From Schlesneria sp. DSM 10557 (GTDB taxonomy: Bacteria; Planctomycetota; Planctomycetia; Planctomycetales; Planctomycetaceae): DNA of 64,000 bases. Of the stretch, positions 47,223-56,052 are shown in pieces; the stretch's first letter is position 1; every line of letters starts with the position of its first letter. A program made the position numbers and the translations under genes. The stretch spans positions 5,288,501 to 5,352,500 of the forward strand of contig NZ_CP124747.1 of the NCBI RefSeq assembly GCF_041860085.1. Direction: 5' to 3'. Under the pieces are notes generated by a model that was not told the origin of the DNA, did no database searches, and saw nothing but the letters and a program-made list of their open reading frames with translations.

Positions 47223-49382
47223 TCAGTCCCGTGGAGGAAATGGGGGAGGGTTTCGTAAGGGAGGGCGATCTTCCCGATGCGGGCCATTGTGCCGAATTCC
47301 CGGCGGGCCGAACGGAACCGGCGAGATCAGCGGACCGTGATAGGGTCGGCCCGTCAGCTTTTTCCATTGTTCCAGTTGCTCGGGGGTCAGATAGGCGAGC
47401 ATCTGTTTCATGGCCGCCTGCAGGCGACTGGCGGTTCTTTCAGGTGGATTTGAGCCCGGCTGAAAGCGATGGTCGACGTCTCGCATCGCTTCCATTTCAA
47501 TTTCGCGATATTTCCGTTTCTGATCGCTGGACAGTTTGAGAGCTCGGACGACGTCGGGCTCACGCAGCCCTTTCGGCCCCTGACACTGCAGGGCAATCTG
47601 GGGCAGCCGCTGCAATTGCTGGGGGCTCAAAATCCCAGCCAGCTCAGCTTCGTTTTCCCTCGCGATGTCGAGTTGCCGCTGGCGGTACTCTTCGGGATTA
47701 AAATCCGGTCGCCCTCTCGGTCTGCGGCGCTGTCGGCTTTCCAGGCGGGCGAGCACCTCGGCCAAGCCGGCGCGCTGTTCGGGGGTCGCCTCCAGATCGT
47801 CCAGCACGGCACATTCACGCAGCAGGAACGTATGCCGATCCGCCTGAAGAACGGCCAAGTCGGCCAGAATGCCTTTGACCCGGTCTCGGGTACCTTCCAG
47901 CTCGTCCTGGGTGCTCAGGCTTTCTCCCCGAAGGTCGATGAACTCCTGATAGTAGGCGAGCGAAGTTTCGAGCAACTGCTTCCGTAATCCATCCTGAAAG
48001 GGCATGTCGGAAAGTTCGTCTTCGGCAATACGGATCAGTTCATCGGCAGCACGACGTGCGAGTTGGAAGCGGGCTTCTGCCTCAGCTGCACGTTGTCGCT
48101 CACGTCGGTATCCGTAGGCGAGGACCAGTGTGCCGCAGACCAGAAGTGCCAATGTCGTTCTGACGAACGCGGGATGCCTTCGCATCCATTTCCTCAGCTT
48201 GTCAAACAGCGTCGGCCGGCGTGCGAGGATCGGGCGTTCCTCGAGAAACCGTGTCAGGTCGGCCGCCATCTCTCCCGCCGTGGCATAGCGCTCAGCGGGG
48301 TTCTTCGCGATCGCCTTCAGTACGATCGTCTCCAGTTCAATCGGTATGGCGCGATTCACCTGCTGCGGCGGACGAGGTTCCTCATTGAAGATCTGCTGGA
48401 GCAGTGTGGGCCGATCCTGCGCCGCGAAGATCGGTTGCAGGGTCAGCAGCTCATACAAAGTCGCTCCCAGAGAATAAACGTCGGTGCGGTGATCGACAGG
48501 AACCCGGCGTCCCGCTGCCTGTTCGGGACTCATGTATCGCAGGGTCCCGACGAGGTCTCCCGTCTGGGTGATTCCCACATCGGCAACGACTTGCGCCAGT
48601 CCGAAATCTGTCACCCAGACGGCTCCCTTGGAGTCGAGCAACAGATTTGCGGGTTTAATATCCCGATGAACCACGCCCGCTTCGTGAGCGTATTCAAGAG
48701 CTTCTGCAACCTGCTTCGCAATCTGGGCGGCCGAGCGGAACTGCTGGCGGTCGCGTCCGGTTTTTTGCGGGACGCGCAAGTTGGTGTTGGCGACGGTCAC
48801 CAGAGGCTGATGGACGGCGGTCGTCGCTTCTGTAGGGGGGCGCGGGGACTCGCGTTCGTCGCCCCGCAGTTCCAGGATGACCTCGGCCAGCGAGCGACCG
48901 TTGATGAGCTGCATTGCGTAGAAGTGGACTCCCCGGTCGCAGCCCACCGCATACACGGGCACGATATTGGAATGATGAAGTTGTGCAGCGGCCTGAGCTT
49001 CATTCTTAAACCGTTGTAACTGACGGGTGTCGAGAGCAGAGGCGAACGGCAGGACTTTCAACGCGATACGGCGTCCGAGAGAAAGCTGCACTGCTTCGTA
49101 GACGACCCCCATGCCGCCGCGGCCGATTTCCCTCACAATCTGAAAATCGCCAATCGGACTGACCGGAAACTCCGGAAGCGGAGCGACCGGAGGAGCGGGG
49201 CGCATCGAATGCGCCAGTTCGATCCCATCGAAACAGTCAGAAAGAGCTTCTGCGAGCTCCGGGTAAAGTCGGAAGTACGCCTGTCGATCGGGTGTGTGTC
49301 CCTGTTCGAGTTCCTTCAAGTAGTTCCGCGAGAGCTCGAGGATTCGGGGATCCTCTTCGATGTTTTCGGAATGCGAGTTCAA
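47223..49382 (-). CDS. Transmembrane serine/threonine kinase with LTxxQ-like tail
   Basis: 719 residues. Hanks-type kinase domain from about 80 to 360: Gly loop GRGGMGVVYEA, Lys109 in IALKVLP, HRDIKPANLLLD at 239-250, DFGLAQ at 259-264, and GTLRYMSPEQAAG. An acidic 75-residue N-terminus precedes it. A membrane helix lies at about 405-425 (TTLALLVCGTLVLAYGY). The outer 290 residues are helical and contain the motifs ATPEQ, LSPQQ, LSSDQ and LTPEQ, which resemble Spy/CpxP LTxxQ signatures, and a Pro-rich end. The ATG overlaps the ECF sigma gene stop by 4 bases. It probably phosphorylates or otherwise controls that sigma factor; this pairing is frequent in Planctomycetes. Confidence 0.92.
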   Translation of the reverse strand: MNSHSENIEEDPRILELSRNYLKELEQGHTPDRQAYFRLYPELAEALSDCFDGIELAHSMRPAPPVAPLPEFPVSPIGDFQIVREIGRGGMGVVYEAVQLSLGRRIALKVLPFASALDTRQLQRFKNEAQAAAQLHHSNIVPVYAVGCDRGVHFYAMQLINGRSLAEVILELRGDERESPRPPTEATTAVHQPLVTVANTNLRVPQKTGRDRQQFRSAAQIAKQVAEALEYAHEAGVVHRDIKPANLLLDSKGAVWVTDFGLAQVVADVGITQTGDLVGTLRYMSPEQAAGRRVPVDHRTDVYSLGATLYELLTLQPIFAAQDRPTLLQQIFNEEPRPPQQVNRAIPIELETIVLKAIAKNPAERYATAGEMAADLTRFLEERPILARRPTLFDKLRKWMRRHPAFVRTTLALLVCGTLVLAYGYRRERQRAAEAEARFQLARRAADELIRIAEDELSDMPFQDGLRKQLLETSLAYYQEFIDLRGESLSTQDELEGTRDRVKGILADLAVLQADRHTFLLRECAVLDDLEATPEQRAGLAEVLARLESRQRRRPRGRPDFNPEEYRQRQLDIARENEAELAGILSPQQLQRLPQIALQCQGPKGLREPDVVRALKLSSDQKRKYREIEMEAMRDVDHRFQPGSNPPERTASRLQAAMKQMLAYLTPEQLEQWKKLTGRPYHGPLISPVPFGPPGIRHNGPHREDRPPLRNPPPFPPRD

Positions 49383-49987
49383 TGGGTAACCTCGCCAAAT
49401 TCTTTCTTCAACCGGGTGAGTCCCCGCAGCCAGAGCTTTTCGACGCTGTCCACGGTTTTGCCCATTCGTTCGGCCACTTGCGGGAACGACAGTCCCTCCA
49501 GATGTCGCAGCACCAGCACCGTCTGATAGTCCTCGGGGAGGCGGCTCATCGCTTCCGCGACCTGAAGACTTTGTTCACCCCGCATGGCTTGATGACTGGG
49601 TGAGCTATGACGATCGACGAGCATCTGCTCGAGGGCACAGGTCGATTGATCGAGTCCCACTGCCAGTTCTCGTTCGAGCGTCAGGTTTCGCGCCTGTGTC
49701 CCGACGTAGCGGCGGACGACATTAGCGACAGTGCCAGCCAGAATTGTGCGGAGCCATTTCGTCAATTGAGCTTCGGCCGTCCCCTGAAAGTGGGGGAACT
49801 GGCGATGGGCCTCCAGGAATGTTTCCTGGACGATGTCTGAAGCATCGACTTTGCCCTGCAGGCGTCGACCGATTTCAATCCGCGCGAGTAACCGCAGATA
49901 ATTCTGGTAAGACTCGAGCAGGCGACCGAGCGTTGCCTGGTCGCCGGCCTGGGCCTGCTCAATCTCTCGGCGGACATCCGTGGGCAT
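49379..49987 (-). CDS. ECF-family RNA polymerase sigma factor
   Basis: 202 residues with sigma region 2 (DASDIVQETFLEAHRQFPHF) binding the -10 element, and region 4 (LPEDYQTVLVLRHLEGLSFPQVAERMG with TVDSVEKLWLRGLTRLKK) binding the -35 element. It belongs to the group found beside serine/threonine kinases in Planctomycetes, and the kinase starts inside its last codons. No anti-sigma factor gene is seen, so kinase control is the likely substitute. Confidence 0.94.
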   Translation of the reverse strand: MPTDVRREIEQAQAGDQATLGRLLESYQNYLRLLARIEIGRRLQGKVDASDIVQETFLEAHRQFPHFQGTAEAQLTKWLRTILAGTVANVVRRYVGTQARNLTLERELAVGLDQSTCALEQMLVDRHSSPSHQAMRGEQSLQVAEAMSRLPEDYQTVLVLRHLEGLSFPQVAERMGKTVDSVEKLWLRGLTRLKKEFGEVTH

Positions 49988-50309
49988 AAAACACCGGCGG
50001 GGTGATGTGTGCGTGATTCTTCAGCGTCATTATTCCTGTGGTTGACCAGATAGTCACGATGACAGCGGAAAGACCGCCGCACTTTTTCTCGGTTTCTCGA
50101 CAGATTGGAGTACCGACACGAAAAAACTGGTCGCACGTACGACGGGTGAGTGCTCACCCAAGTGGGGCGTTCTGATTTAAGTCCCTTGGATGACAACGGT
50201 TAATTCAGGTGTTGGTCGCGGGGCCGGTTTGCAAAAGTCCCCTCGCACGCTAATGATAGAACGCAAGTCGAACCCCTGCCGCGCGCACTCGTTTAGCCGG
50301 AGCCAAGTC
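49988..50309. other. Divergent region upstream of the ECF sigma gene
   Basis: 322 bases. An ECF autoregulatory promoter might sit here but I could not identify its boxes. Confidence 0.4.
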
Positions 50310-50870
50310 ATGTCTCAGATTACGCCTGACGATCTCAAGCAGTTCGAGCTACTGGCGGGCTTTCGCGCAGACGAGCTTGCAGACCTCGCCTCGCGCATGA
50401 CACTGCTGGAGTATACCGAGGGAGATGTGGTCTTCTCCGCAGGAGACTCGTCCCGTTCGCTCTATCTGATTCTGAGCGGCCGTGTGCAGATCGATCTCAT
50501 CGGTAACACGGTGGATGAGACTAAACTGGTGGTCCTGGGGCCAAACGAAATCTTTGGCGAGACCACGTTCTTTCATGAGGCGGCTCATAACAACACCGCC
50601 TGGTGTCAGGGGCCGACCCGGCTAGCACAGCTGACATACGCGACTTATGGACAACTGCTCAAAAGTCATTCGGTGATGGCGTATCACTTGGGTGCCAACG
50701 CGGCGCACATTCTTGCCGCGCGACTGCAGGCGACGGACGTCTGGATTCGGGAGGTGCTGGATCGCGATGAGCAGATCCATCGGCGGGAACTTCGCGAACG
50801 CTACCATGACGTCTTCCATCCCTCGTTCTCAACTCCGGGTGGATACGTGGGACTCGGGGGAAACTGGTAG
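50310..50870 (+). CDS. Cyclic-nucleotide-binding-fold protein without output domain
   Basis: 186 residues. The cNMP-binding beta-roll covers about residues 10-125 (FELLAGF, EGDVVFSAGDSSRSLYLILSGRV, PNEIFGETTFF). The phosphate-binding cassette lacks the usual Arg: where FGE-xx-pRxAt is expected, there is AAHNNTAW, so nucleotide binding may be lost. The C-terminus is helical and has no CRP-type helix-turn-helix. GGAG 8 bases upstream supports the ATG at 50310. It faces away from the ECF-kinase pair. Role unknown; possibly a protein-interaction module. Confidence 0.8.
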   Translation: MSQITPDDLKQFELLAGFRADELADLASRMTLLEYTEGDVVFSAGDSSRSLYLILSGRVQIDLIGNTVDETKLVVLGPNEIFGETTFFHEAAHNNTAWCQGPTRLAQLTYATYGQLLKSHSVMAYHLGANAAHILAARLQATDVWIREVLDRDEQIHRRELRERYHDVFHPSFSTPGGYVGLGGNW

Positions 50871-51023
50871 TTTCCTGGTCCGTCGAGCCGCTCGTCTCTG
50901 ACGCTTCATGGCCCGGAATGTCTGTCCGGGGCGATCCGGTGGAGCCCCTTTTTCTTGCTGTTTCTCTGTTCGCGTCGAGTTGCCTCTCGACGCGGTGACA
51001 ATCCCATTCACGGAGCTGAAACC

Positions 51024-52322
51024 ATGCTGCGACTTCGCCAGTGGTGCCTCATTGTTTTGACCTGCTTTGCCTCGACACTGCCCGCCCCCCGGCCCCGTGC
51101 GGAATCGGCCGAGTTCTTCTTCAAGGATGGCGATGTCGTTGTCATGATCGGTGACAGTATCACCGAACAGCATCTGTATTCGAACTATGTCGAAATGTGG
51201 ACGGTGACGCGTTTCCCACACTGGAAACTGACGTTCCGGAACGTCGGCATTGGGGGCGATACCTCGGGAGGAGGCAATGCCAGATTCGCTCGCGATGTCC
51301 TGGCGTTCAAACCGACTGCGATGACGGTCGACTTCGGGATGAACGACGGACGCTACCGTGCTTTTGAAGAGGCGACGTTCAATCCATACATGAATGGACT
51401 GCAGGGAATGGCCGATCAGGCTCGTGCAGCCAGCATTCGGACTGCGTGGATCACGCCGCAGCCACTGGATGATGGAGCACAGGGACCGACTGCATTGACC
51501 GGATACAACCTGACGCTGGAGAAGTTCTCGGACGGAGTCAAAACGATCGCCGAAAAGAATGGCGGCATTTTTGTGGATCAGTTTCATCCCTATCTGACAG
51601 TTCTCGATCGGGCTCGCAAGCAGCATCCCAAGTATGAACGGATTACAGGGGGCGATGCCGTCCATCCGGGGCCTCCTGGCCAGGCACTGATGGCAGCGTC
51701 GATCTTGAAGGGGCTGAACTTCCCCTCGTTCATCTCTTCGACCGAGATTGATGTGAAGTCCAAAAAGGTTGTGTCGCAGACGAACTGCAAGGTCGAAGTT
51801 GAAGGGGCAGCAGAGAACCGCCTGTCGTTCAATCGCACCGATGTGGCATTGCCCTTCTTCCCGATGGAAGCCTTCAGCATCCTGGAATTCGCTTCGATCC
51901 TCGATGACCTGAATGAGTACCAGTTGAAGGTGACAGGCCTGCCCGAAGGCAAATACGAGATCCAGGTGGGGGGCAAAGTGGTGGCAGAACGGACATCAGA
52001 ACAACTGGCCAACGGGGTGAACCTGGCTGCGGGTGTGCTGGCGAACGGCACCATCGCCGATCAGGTCAAAGAAGTTCGGGCGGCGATTGAGAAAAAGAAC
52101 CGCTTTCATCATCAGTCCATCTTCCGGGGCATCGTCCTGACGAGTGTCCCTGCCTGGGTTCACGAAGTCATTTCCGAGGGAGAGCTGACGGCCAAGCGGA
52201 ATGAACTGATTCAAAAGCGGCTGTCGCAGTTGCCGGCTCTCGATGAAGAGGTGGCAAAAGCACTGGTCATGAAGCCGCATCGATTCGACATTGTCCCCAA
52301 GGCAGACTCGGACGATCGCTGA
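51024..52322 (+). CDS. Exported SGNH/GDSL-family hydrolase
   Basis: 432 residues. After a signal peptide (ending near PRPRAESAE), block I FKDGDVVVMIGDSITEQ holds the nucleophile Ser45, block II NVGIGGDTSGGG supplies the oxyanion Gly, block III DFGMNDGRY supplies the Asn and block V GGDAVHPGPPGQ the Asp-x-x-His dyad. All four SGNH residues are therefore present. The C-terminal 150 residues form a beta-rich region followed by a helical end. GGAG lies upstream of the ATG. The family acts on acyl esters, often acetyl groups on polysaccharides; the substrate is unknown. Confidence 0.9.
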   Translation: MLRLRQWCLIVLTCFASTLPAPRPRAESAEFFFKDGDVVVMIGDSITEQHLYSNYVEMWTVTRFPHWKLTFRNVGIGGDTSGGGNARFARDVLAFKPTAMTVDFGMNDGRYRAFEEATFNPYMNGLQGMADQARAASIRTAWITPQPLDDGAQGPTALTGYNLTLEKFSDGVKTIAEKNGGIFVDQFHPYLTVLDRARKQHPKYERITGGDAVHPGPPGQALMAASILKGLNFPSFISSTEIDVKSKKVVSQTNCKVEVEGAAENRLSFNRTDVALPFFPMEAFSILEFASILDDLNEYQLKVTGLPEGKYEIQVGGKVVAERTSEQLANGVNLAAGVLANGTIADQVKEVRAAIEKKNRFHHQSIFRGIVLTSVPAWVHEVISEGELTAKRNELIQKRLSQLPALDEEVAKALVMKPHRFDIVPKADSDDR

Positions 52323-52370
52323 TCAGGTCAGGACCGAAAAGTGGACATCCCGTCTGCTGGCGAGGCTGTC

Positions 52371-53841
52371 TCAGCGAGAGGTTGCCTTCTTGGACGATCC
52401 CTTGTCGACGGCCGGGATGTCCCACCACCACGTGTGAGCCGTGCCGGGTGGAGTCACTACGGCTGACTTGCGGGTGAATTCTAACTGCGATGCCGTCCGG
52501 TCCGTTGCCTTGACCAGATCGGGGGGACGGTGTGTCGAAATCGTGACACCCCCCCCGACAAGTCCGATCACGAGATTGCCACTTTCCTTGAAGTTGACCA
52601 GTGAGGGGACTTGTTTCGGCGGGTTGAACGTCGGGTAGGTGAGTCGCTCGGCGTCGAGAAACAGGGATTGCTTCCAGCCAACACGTTCGGCCAGTTGTTC
52701 CTTTCGAATGAGCGATGCCAGCACGACCCAGTCGATGAGATTCTGAAGTTCGCCGAAAACAGGCGATTTGTCGGCCAGTTGCGCAAATTTTTGGGTGAAC
52801 TGTTTGGCAAAGCCGTGGGTCGACTTATGAGTCGTCGTGGCGGTGGAGCGGTTGCCGAACTCATCGGTCACCTCATCTTCGGCCAGAAGCTGAGCCCGTT
52901 GACCCGTAAACTGGTATGAGAGGCCATCTTCGCTCTGATAAATGGCATCGTACAGCGGCACAAACCACCATCGCTGCATGACGTTCCCACCCTTGCCGAG
53001 CATGGCCAGGTGACTTTTCAGCCCTTTGACCGCGGGCTGTTCGACGCCGATGGCAATCCGCTTCATGCGGTAGTCTGCTTCCACCAGGATCGTCGCGAAA
53101 TGGGAGTCTGGGGGGACACCATCGATCCGCACATCCTGCAGTCCCAGGATGTCATCCATCTGGTTGAACCGGGCTTCAACTTCCTGTTTCGTCGCAGGCA
53201 CCCCTTGCCGAACGAACTTCTGCAGTTCTGCCAGACGAGCGGGAACAGGGTCGATGGAACACCCGATCTGCGGGGCTCGGGGAACCGTACGCAGGGCGAC
53301 AATCAGGTCGTCCAGCCGCAGGACGGGGCGTGCTGACGCGACACCAATCATGCGTCCGACTGCATCGGGCGCAAATCCGTCAGCAGGTCCGGCGATGATC
53401 AGGTCCTGCTCTTCCGGTACGACGAAGATGTGCTCGATCCGCTGCAGCCCCGCGAGGTAGAAGACTTCGTCGGGGATCGGGTTTCCTGCTGCAAGGACTG
53501 CTTCCAGCTGCTTTTCAAGCTGGACCAGTGACACCATCCGGCGGGAGGCTGATTGGGTCAGATCCCGGGAGAGGTATTTCTTCGCAAGCATGTCGCGACG
53601 TTTTTTGTCGAGACCGTCATTCCCGTCCGCCGTCGTGACCAGCGAGAGGATGCCGTCCGCATCGATCCGGATCCGGCGCTGGTGTTCTGGTTGTTCCCAC
53701 CACCCCGAGGCCGCCAAACCCCCGCCGAATCCACCACCGAGACCCCCTGTCCCTCCGGCCCCTCCACCCACGGGCCATGCCGGGGTGGGCGAGTGCGAAG
53801 ACCATCAGAGCGACTGTCAGAAAACGGAGTCCTGTCACCAT
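52371..53841 (-). CDS. DUF1598 protein with the signal peptide in a different frame
   Basis: The main frame (52371-53771, 466 codons, opening at a GTG) is a DUF1598 protein, a planctomycete family of unknown function. It starts inside a Gly-rich segment and has no signal peptide of its own. In another minus-strand frame, an ATG at 53841 with GGAG 8 bases upstream encodes a classic signal peptide (MVTGLRFLTVALMVFALAHPGMA) that runs into the same Gly-rich DNA and then becomes non-protein-like. Joining the two needs a +1 shift or a one-base indel near 53750-53790. Candidate explanations are a real mutation, a sequencing error in the G-rich tract, or programmed shifting. The mature domain itself is intact. 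Confidence 0.75.
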
Positions 53842-53961
53842 TTCGACTTCTCCATGCTCGCGGTGTGGAATCTGTCGTCGATCCAGCATCGCGATATCTT
53901 ACCGCAGTTGCGGAATTGTTCACGGAAAAAATCGGTGAGAGGACTCCCGTGGCCGTCCGTC

Positions 53962-54411
53962 TCAGCCGGCAGCCAGTTTAGGAATCACAACTTTCAGATA
54001 GCCCGAGATCCCGACGATCGCCGCGGCCAGAATCAGGACAACAAGTTGCCACCGCTTGGAATTCTTTCGCATCCCTTCGAACGCCTTGGAGCGTCCGACA
54101 AGTGCGGAAATCAGAAAGAAGACGGTGAACGCCAAGAGCATCTTGATCCCCATCAGCATGTGATAGGGCTTCGGACGAGGGGCCTGCACGGCGAGGTAGT
54201 TGTAGAAGCCGCTGACCAGAAAGAGCAAAATGCCGGCGTGGACGAACCGCTTCCACTTGTTCATCACCAGCTCTTTGAGCTTGGTATGCTCGTCGTCGGG
54301 AAGCTGCGATGCCGCAGGGGTGAGCACAAACCGGATGAAGAAGGCGCCACCGACAAGGATGATCGCGGTACCGACATGCGTCCAACGAGAGAGAATTGGA
54401 ATCCAGTCCAT
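53962..54411 (-). CDS. CopD-like integral membrane protein
   Basis: 149 residues with four membrane helices (about 8-28, 55-75, 85-105 and 122-142). The pattern RWTHVGTAIILVGGAFFIRF, with the His in the first helix, WKRFVHAGILLFLVSGFYN and HMLMGIKMLLAF matches CopD/DUF2269-like membrane domains with conserved His in helices, which may bind copper or heme. Neighbours give no copper context. Function unproven. Confidence 0.7.
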   Translation of the reverse strand: MDWIPILSRWTHVGTAIILVGGAFFIRFVLTPAASQLPDDEHTKLKELVMNKWKRFVHAGILLFLVSGFYNYLAVQAPRPKPYHMLMGIKMLLAFTVFFLISALVGRSKAFEGMRKNSKRWQLVVLILAAAIVGISGYLKVVIPKLAAG

Positions 54412-54586
54412 CTGTTCACTTCTTAAAAATGGGGCCGATCAGGGTCTGCACGATGTGAACTCTACGAAACCTGCCGCCTTGCTCCAAGTCTGTTGACCCG
54501 GCGGTGATCACTCGACGCAATGCGACCCCATTGCCTGCCTGAGGAGCAGCAACCCGAATTTCAGGGGAGCCCCAAGGGATCTCAGC

Positions 54587-54772
54587 TCAGGACTGCTTGT
54601 TCTCGACGCACGCAGGTGCACCGGGCTGATCGCAGTGATCCCGGCGGATGGACATTTCGGGGGGAGCATCAACACCCAGGCGTACGCGATTGCCCGAAAT
54701 CTTCAGGACCGTGATCTTGATCCCGCCCGCGATTGTGATTTCGCCTCCTGACTTCCTTGATAGCACCAGCAT
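54587..54772 (-). CDS. csrA: Carbon storage regulator CsrA
   Basis: 61-residue RNA-binding translational regulator. The N-terminus MLVLSRKSGGEITIAGGIKI and NRVRLGVDAPPEMSIRR match CsrA closely, including the Arg near residue 44 that contacts GGA RNA motifs. The C-terminal tail (DQPGAPACVENKQS) is longer and different from the usual short helix. AGGAGG lies 5 bases before the ATG, a near-perfect ribosome site; the longer frame to 54856 is rejected. Stands alone, without flagellar genes. Confidence 0.93.
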   Translation of the reverse strand: MLVLSRKSGGEITIAGGIKITVLKISGNRVRLGVDAPPEMSIRRDHCDQPGAPACVENKQS

Positions 54773-55113
54773 GATTCCCTCCTCTGGCTGTAATTCTGTA
54801 ACCCGTACACTTTGGGACCCGGCAATCAGAACAGATCGTCGCCCGATCCTCTGCAAGATGCGTTCTGCTTGAACTGAGCGTGGGGCATGGACAGACGGTC
54901 AATTTTGTGGCCCGGGGCTCGTCGGCAAACTTGCTGCGTTCCAGAACTACGTGCAGTGAGGCAAAGAGTGTTGGAAGGGATTTGCGGCCTGTAACCGTTC
55001 TTGCTGGATCTGTCGCACTTTCGAACTGCTATAGACCTTAATTACCGTTTCGAATAGCTTCCGCGCACGTCGTTCATGGCTTGAACAAATCCTGTCCAAA
55101 AAAGGAGTTTTGG
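54773..55113. other. Divergent region between csrA and the OmpH-like gene
   Basis: 341 bases with no gene; it must contain both promoters. A 29-codon run in the csrA frame is open but not conserved-looking. Confidence 0.4.
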
Positions 55114-55785
55114 ATGCGTCACGTTGGTGTGTTTGTCGTACTTTCGGGTTGCGTTGCGAGTTTGATTGGGTGCGGACAGACCAGCGGGCCAGCCGCGGCA
55201 GGGTCACGCGGCGGGATGGCCGTGGTCGATCTGGACAAGGTGGCCGCCGAAACCGGTCGTGACCGCCTTCTGGCCCAGTCGCTCGAGCTGGCTCAGAACA
55301 CGCTGAATCAGGGCTACGCCAAGACCGTGGAAAGCGCCAAGGATCAGCTCGCCGCGAAGAAAAAAGGTCTCGGAACCGAGCCGACCGAAGATGAACTGAA
55401 AGAACTCTCTCAGATGGAGCGTTCGGCTGTGACGCAGTTGACCCAGATTCAGAACAAGGCACGGGCCGAGTTTGAACAGTACAAGCAGGTTCAGATCGCC
55501 AAGTTCCGCGCGGAATTGAAGCCCATCACCCAGGAAGTCGCTGCCAAACGGGGTCTCAGTATTGTGATTCCCAAGAACGAAGGCTTGCTGCTGTCGGTTG
55601 ATCCAGGTGTCGACATCACCGACGAAGTCGTCAAAGTGCTGAAAGAAAAGCACCCCATTGCCCCCGCCGCTGCACAGGACGGAGCCGCGAAATCCGCACG
55701 AGCGATGTCTCCCGCAAACGCTTCCGGCGCTGCGAAGACCGCCGCTGCAGAAGAAGAGGAAGAACTGGACGAAGCGATTCGTTAA
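55114..55785 (+). CDS. OmpH/Skp-like periplasmic lipoprotein
   Basis: 223 residues. A lipobox (LIGC) ends the signal peptide, so the protein is anchored by lipid. The mature part matches OmpH: MAVVDLDKVAAETGRD, a long helical coiled arm (about 70-150) and a closing segment AKRGLSIVIPKNEGLLLSVDPGVDITDEVVKVL. The C-terminal 40 residues are Ala/Glu-rich. Skp/OmpH proteins chaperone outer-membrane proteins; lipidation and the tail are unlike E. coli Skp. The ATG at 55114 has AGGAG upstream. A strong terminator follows. Confidence 0.85.
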   Translation: MRHVGVFVVLSGCVASLIGCGQTSGPAAAGSRGGMAVVDLDKVAAETGRDRLLAQSLELAQNTLNQGYAKTVESAKDQLAAKKKGLGTEPTEDELKELSQMERSAVTQLTQIQNKARAEFEQYKQVQIAKFRAELKPITQEVAAKRGLSIVIPKNEGLLLSVDPGVDITDEVVKVLKEKHPIAPAAAQDGAAKSARAMSPANASGAAKTAAAEEEEELDEAIR

Positions 55786-55838
55786 TGATTAAGAGACAGT
55801 TCGACGCCCACCTGGCGTCATTGTCAGACCAGATTACC

Positions 55839-55885
55839 GGCGGCCCCGATCGTTTCTTCCGATCGGGGCCGCCTGCTTATTTTTT
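55839..55885 (+). terminator. Strong intrinsic terminator after the OmpH-like gene
   Basis: GGCGGCCCCGATCG and CGATCGGGGCCGCC form a 14-bp perfect stem with a 7-base loop, followed after six bases by a T-run. Confidence 0.9.
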
Positions 55886-56052
55886 GATGGTCTTGGCGCA
55901 GTTACACAAAATGCGGGCGAGAACATGTGGTCCTCGTTCACTTGTATAGATGTCATCAAAGGGGCCGGTTTGTGTTGGACATGGTCAATCTCGCGGACGA
56001 TAACCAGAGCCGCACTAACTGAACATCCTGGTTTTCCACGGCTGCATTTTTC

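Noticed and set aside
48063..49019. 318-codon plus-strand frame
   Set aside because: Antisense to the kinase domain with intact HRD and DFG motifs.
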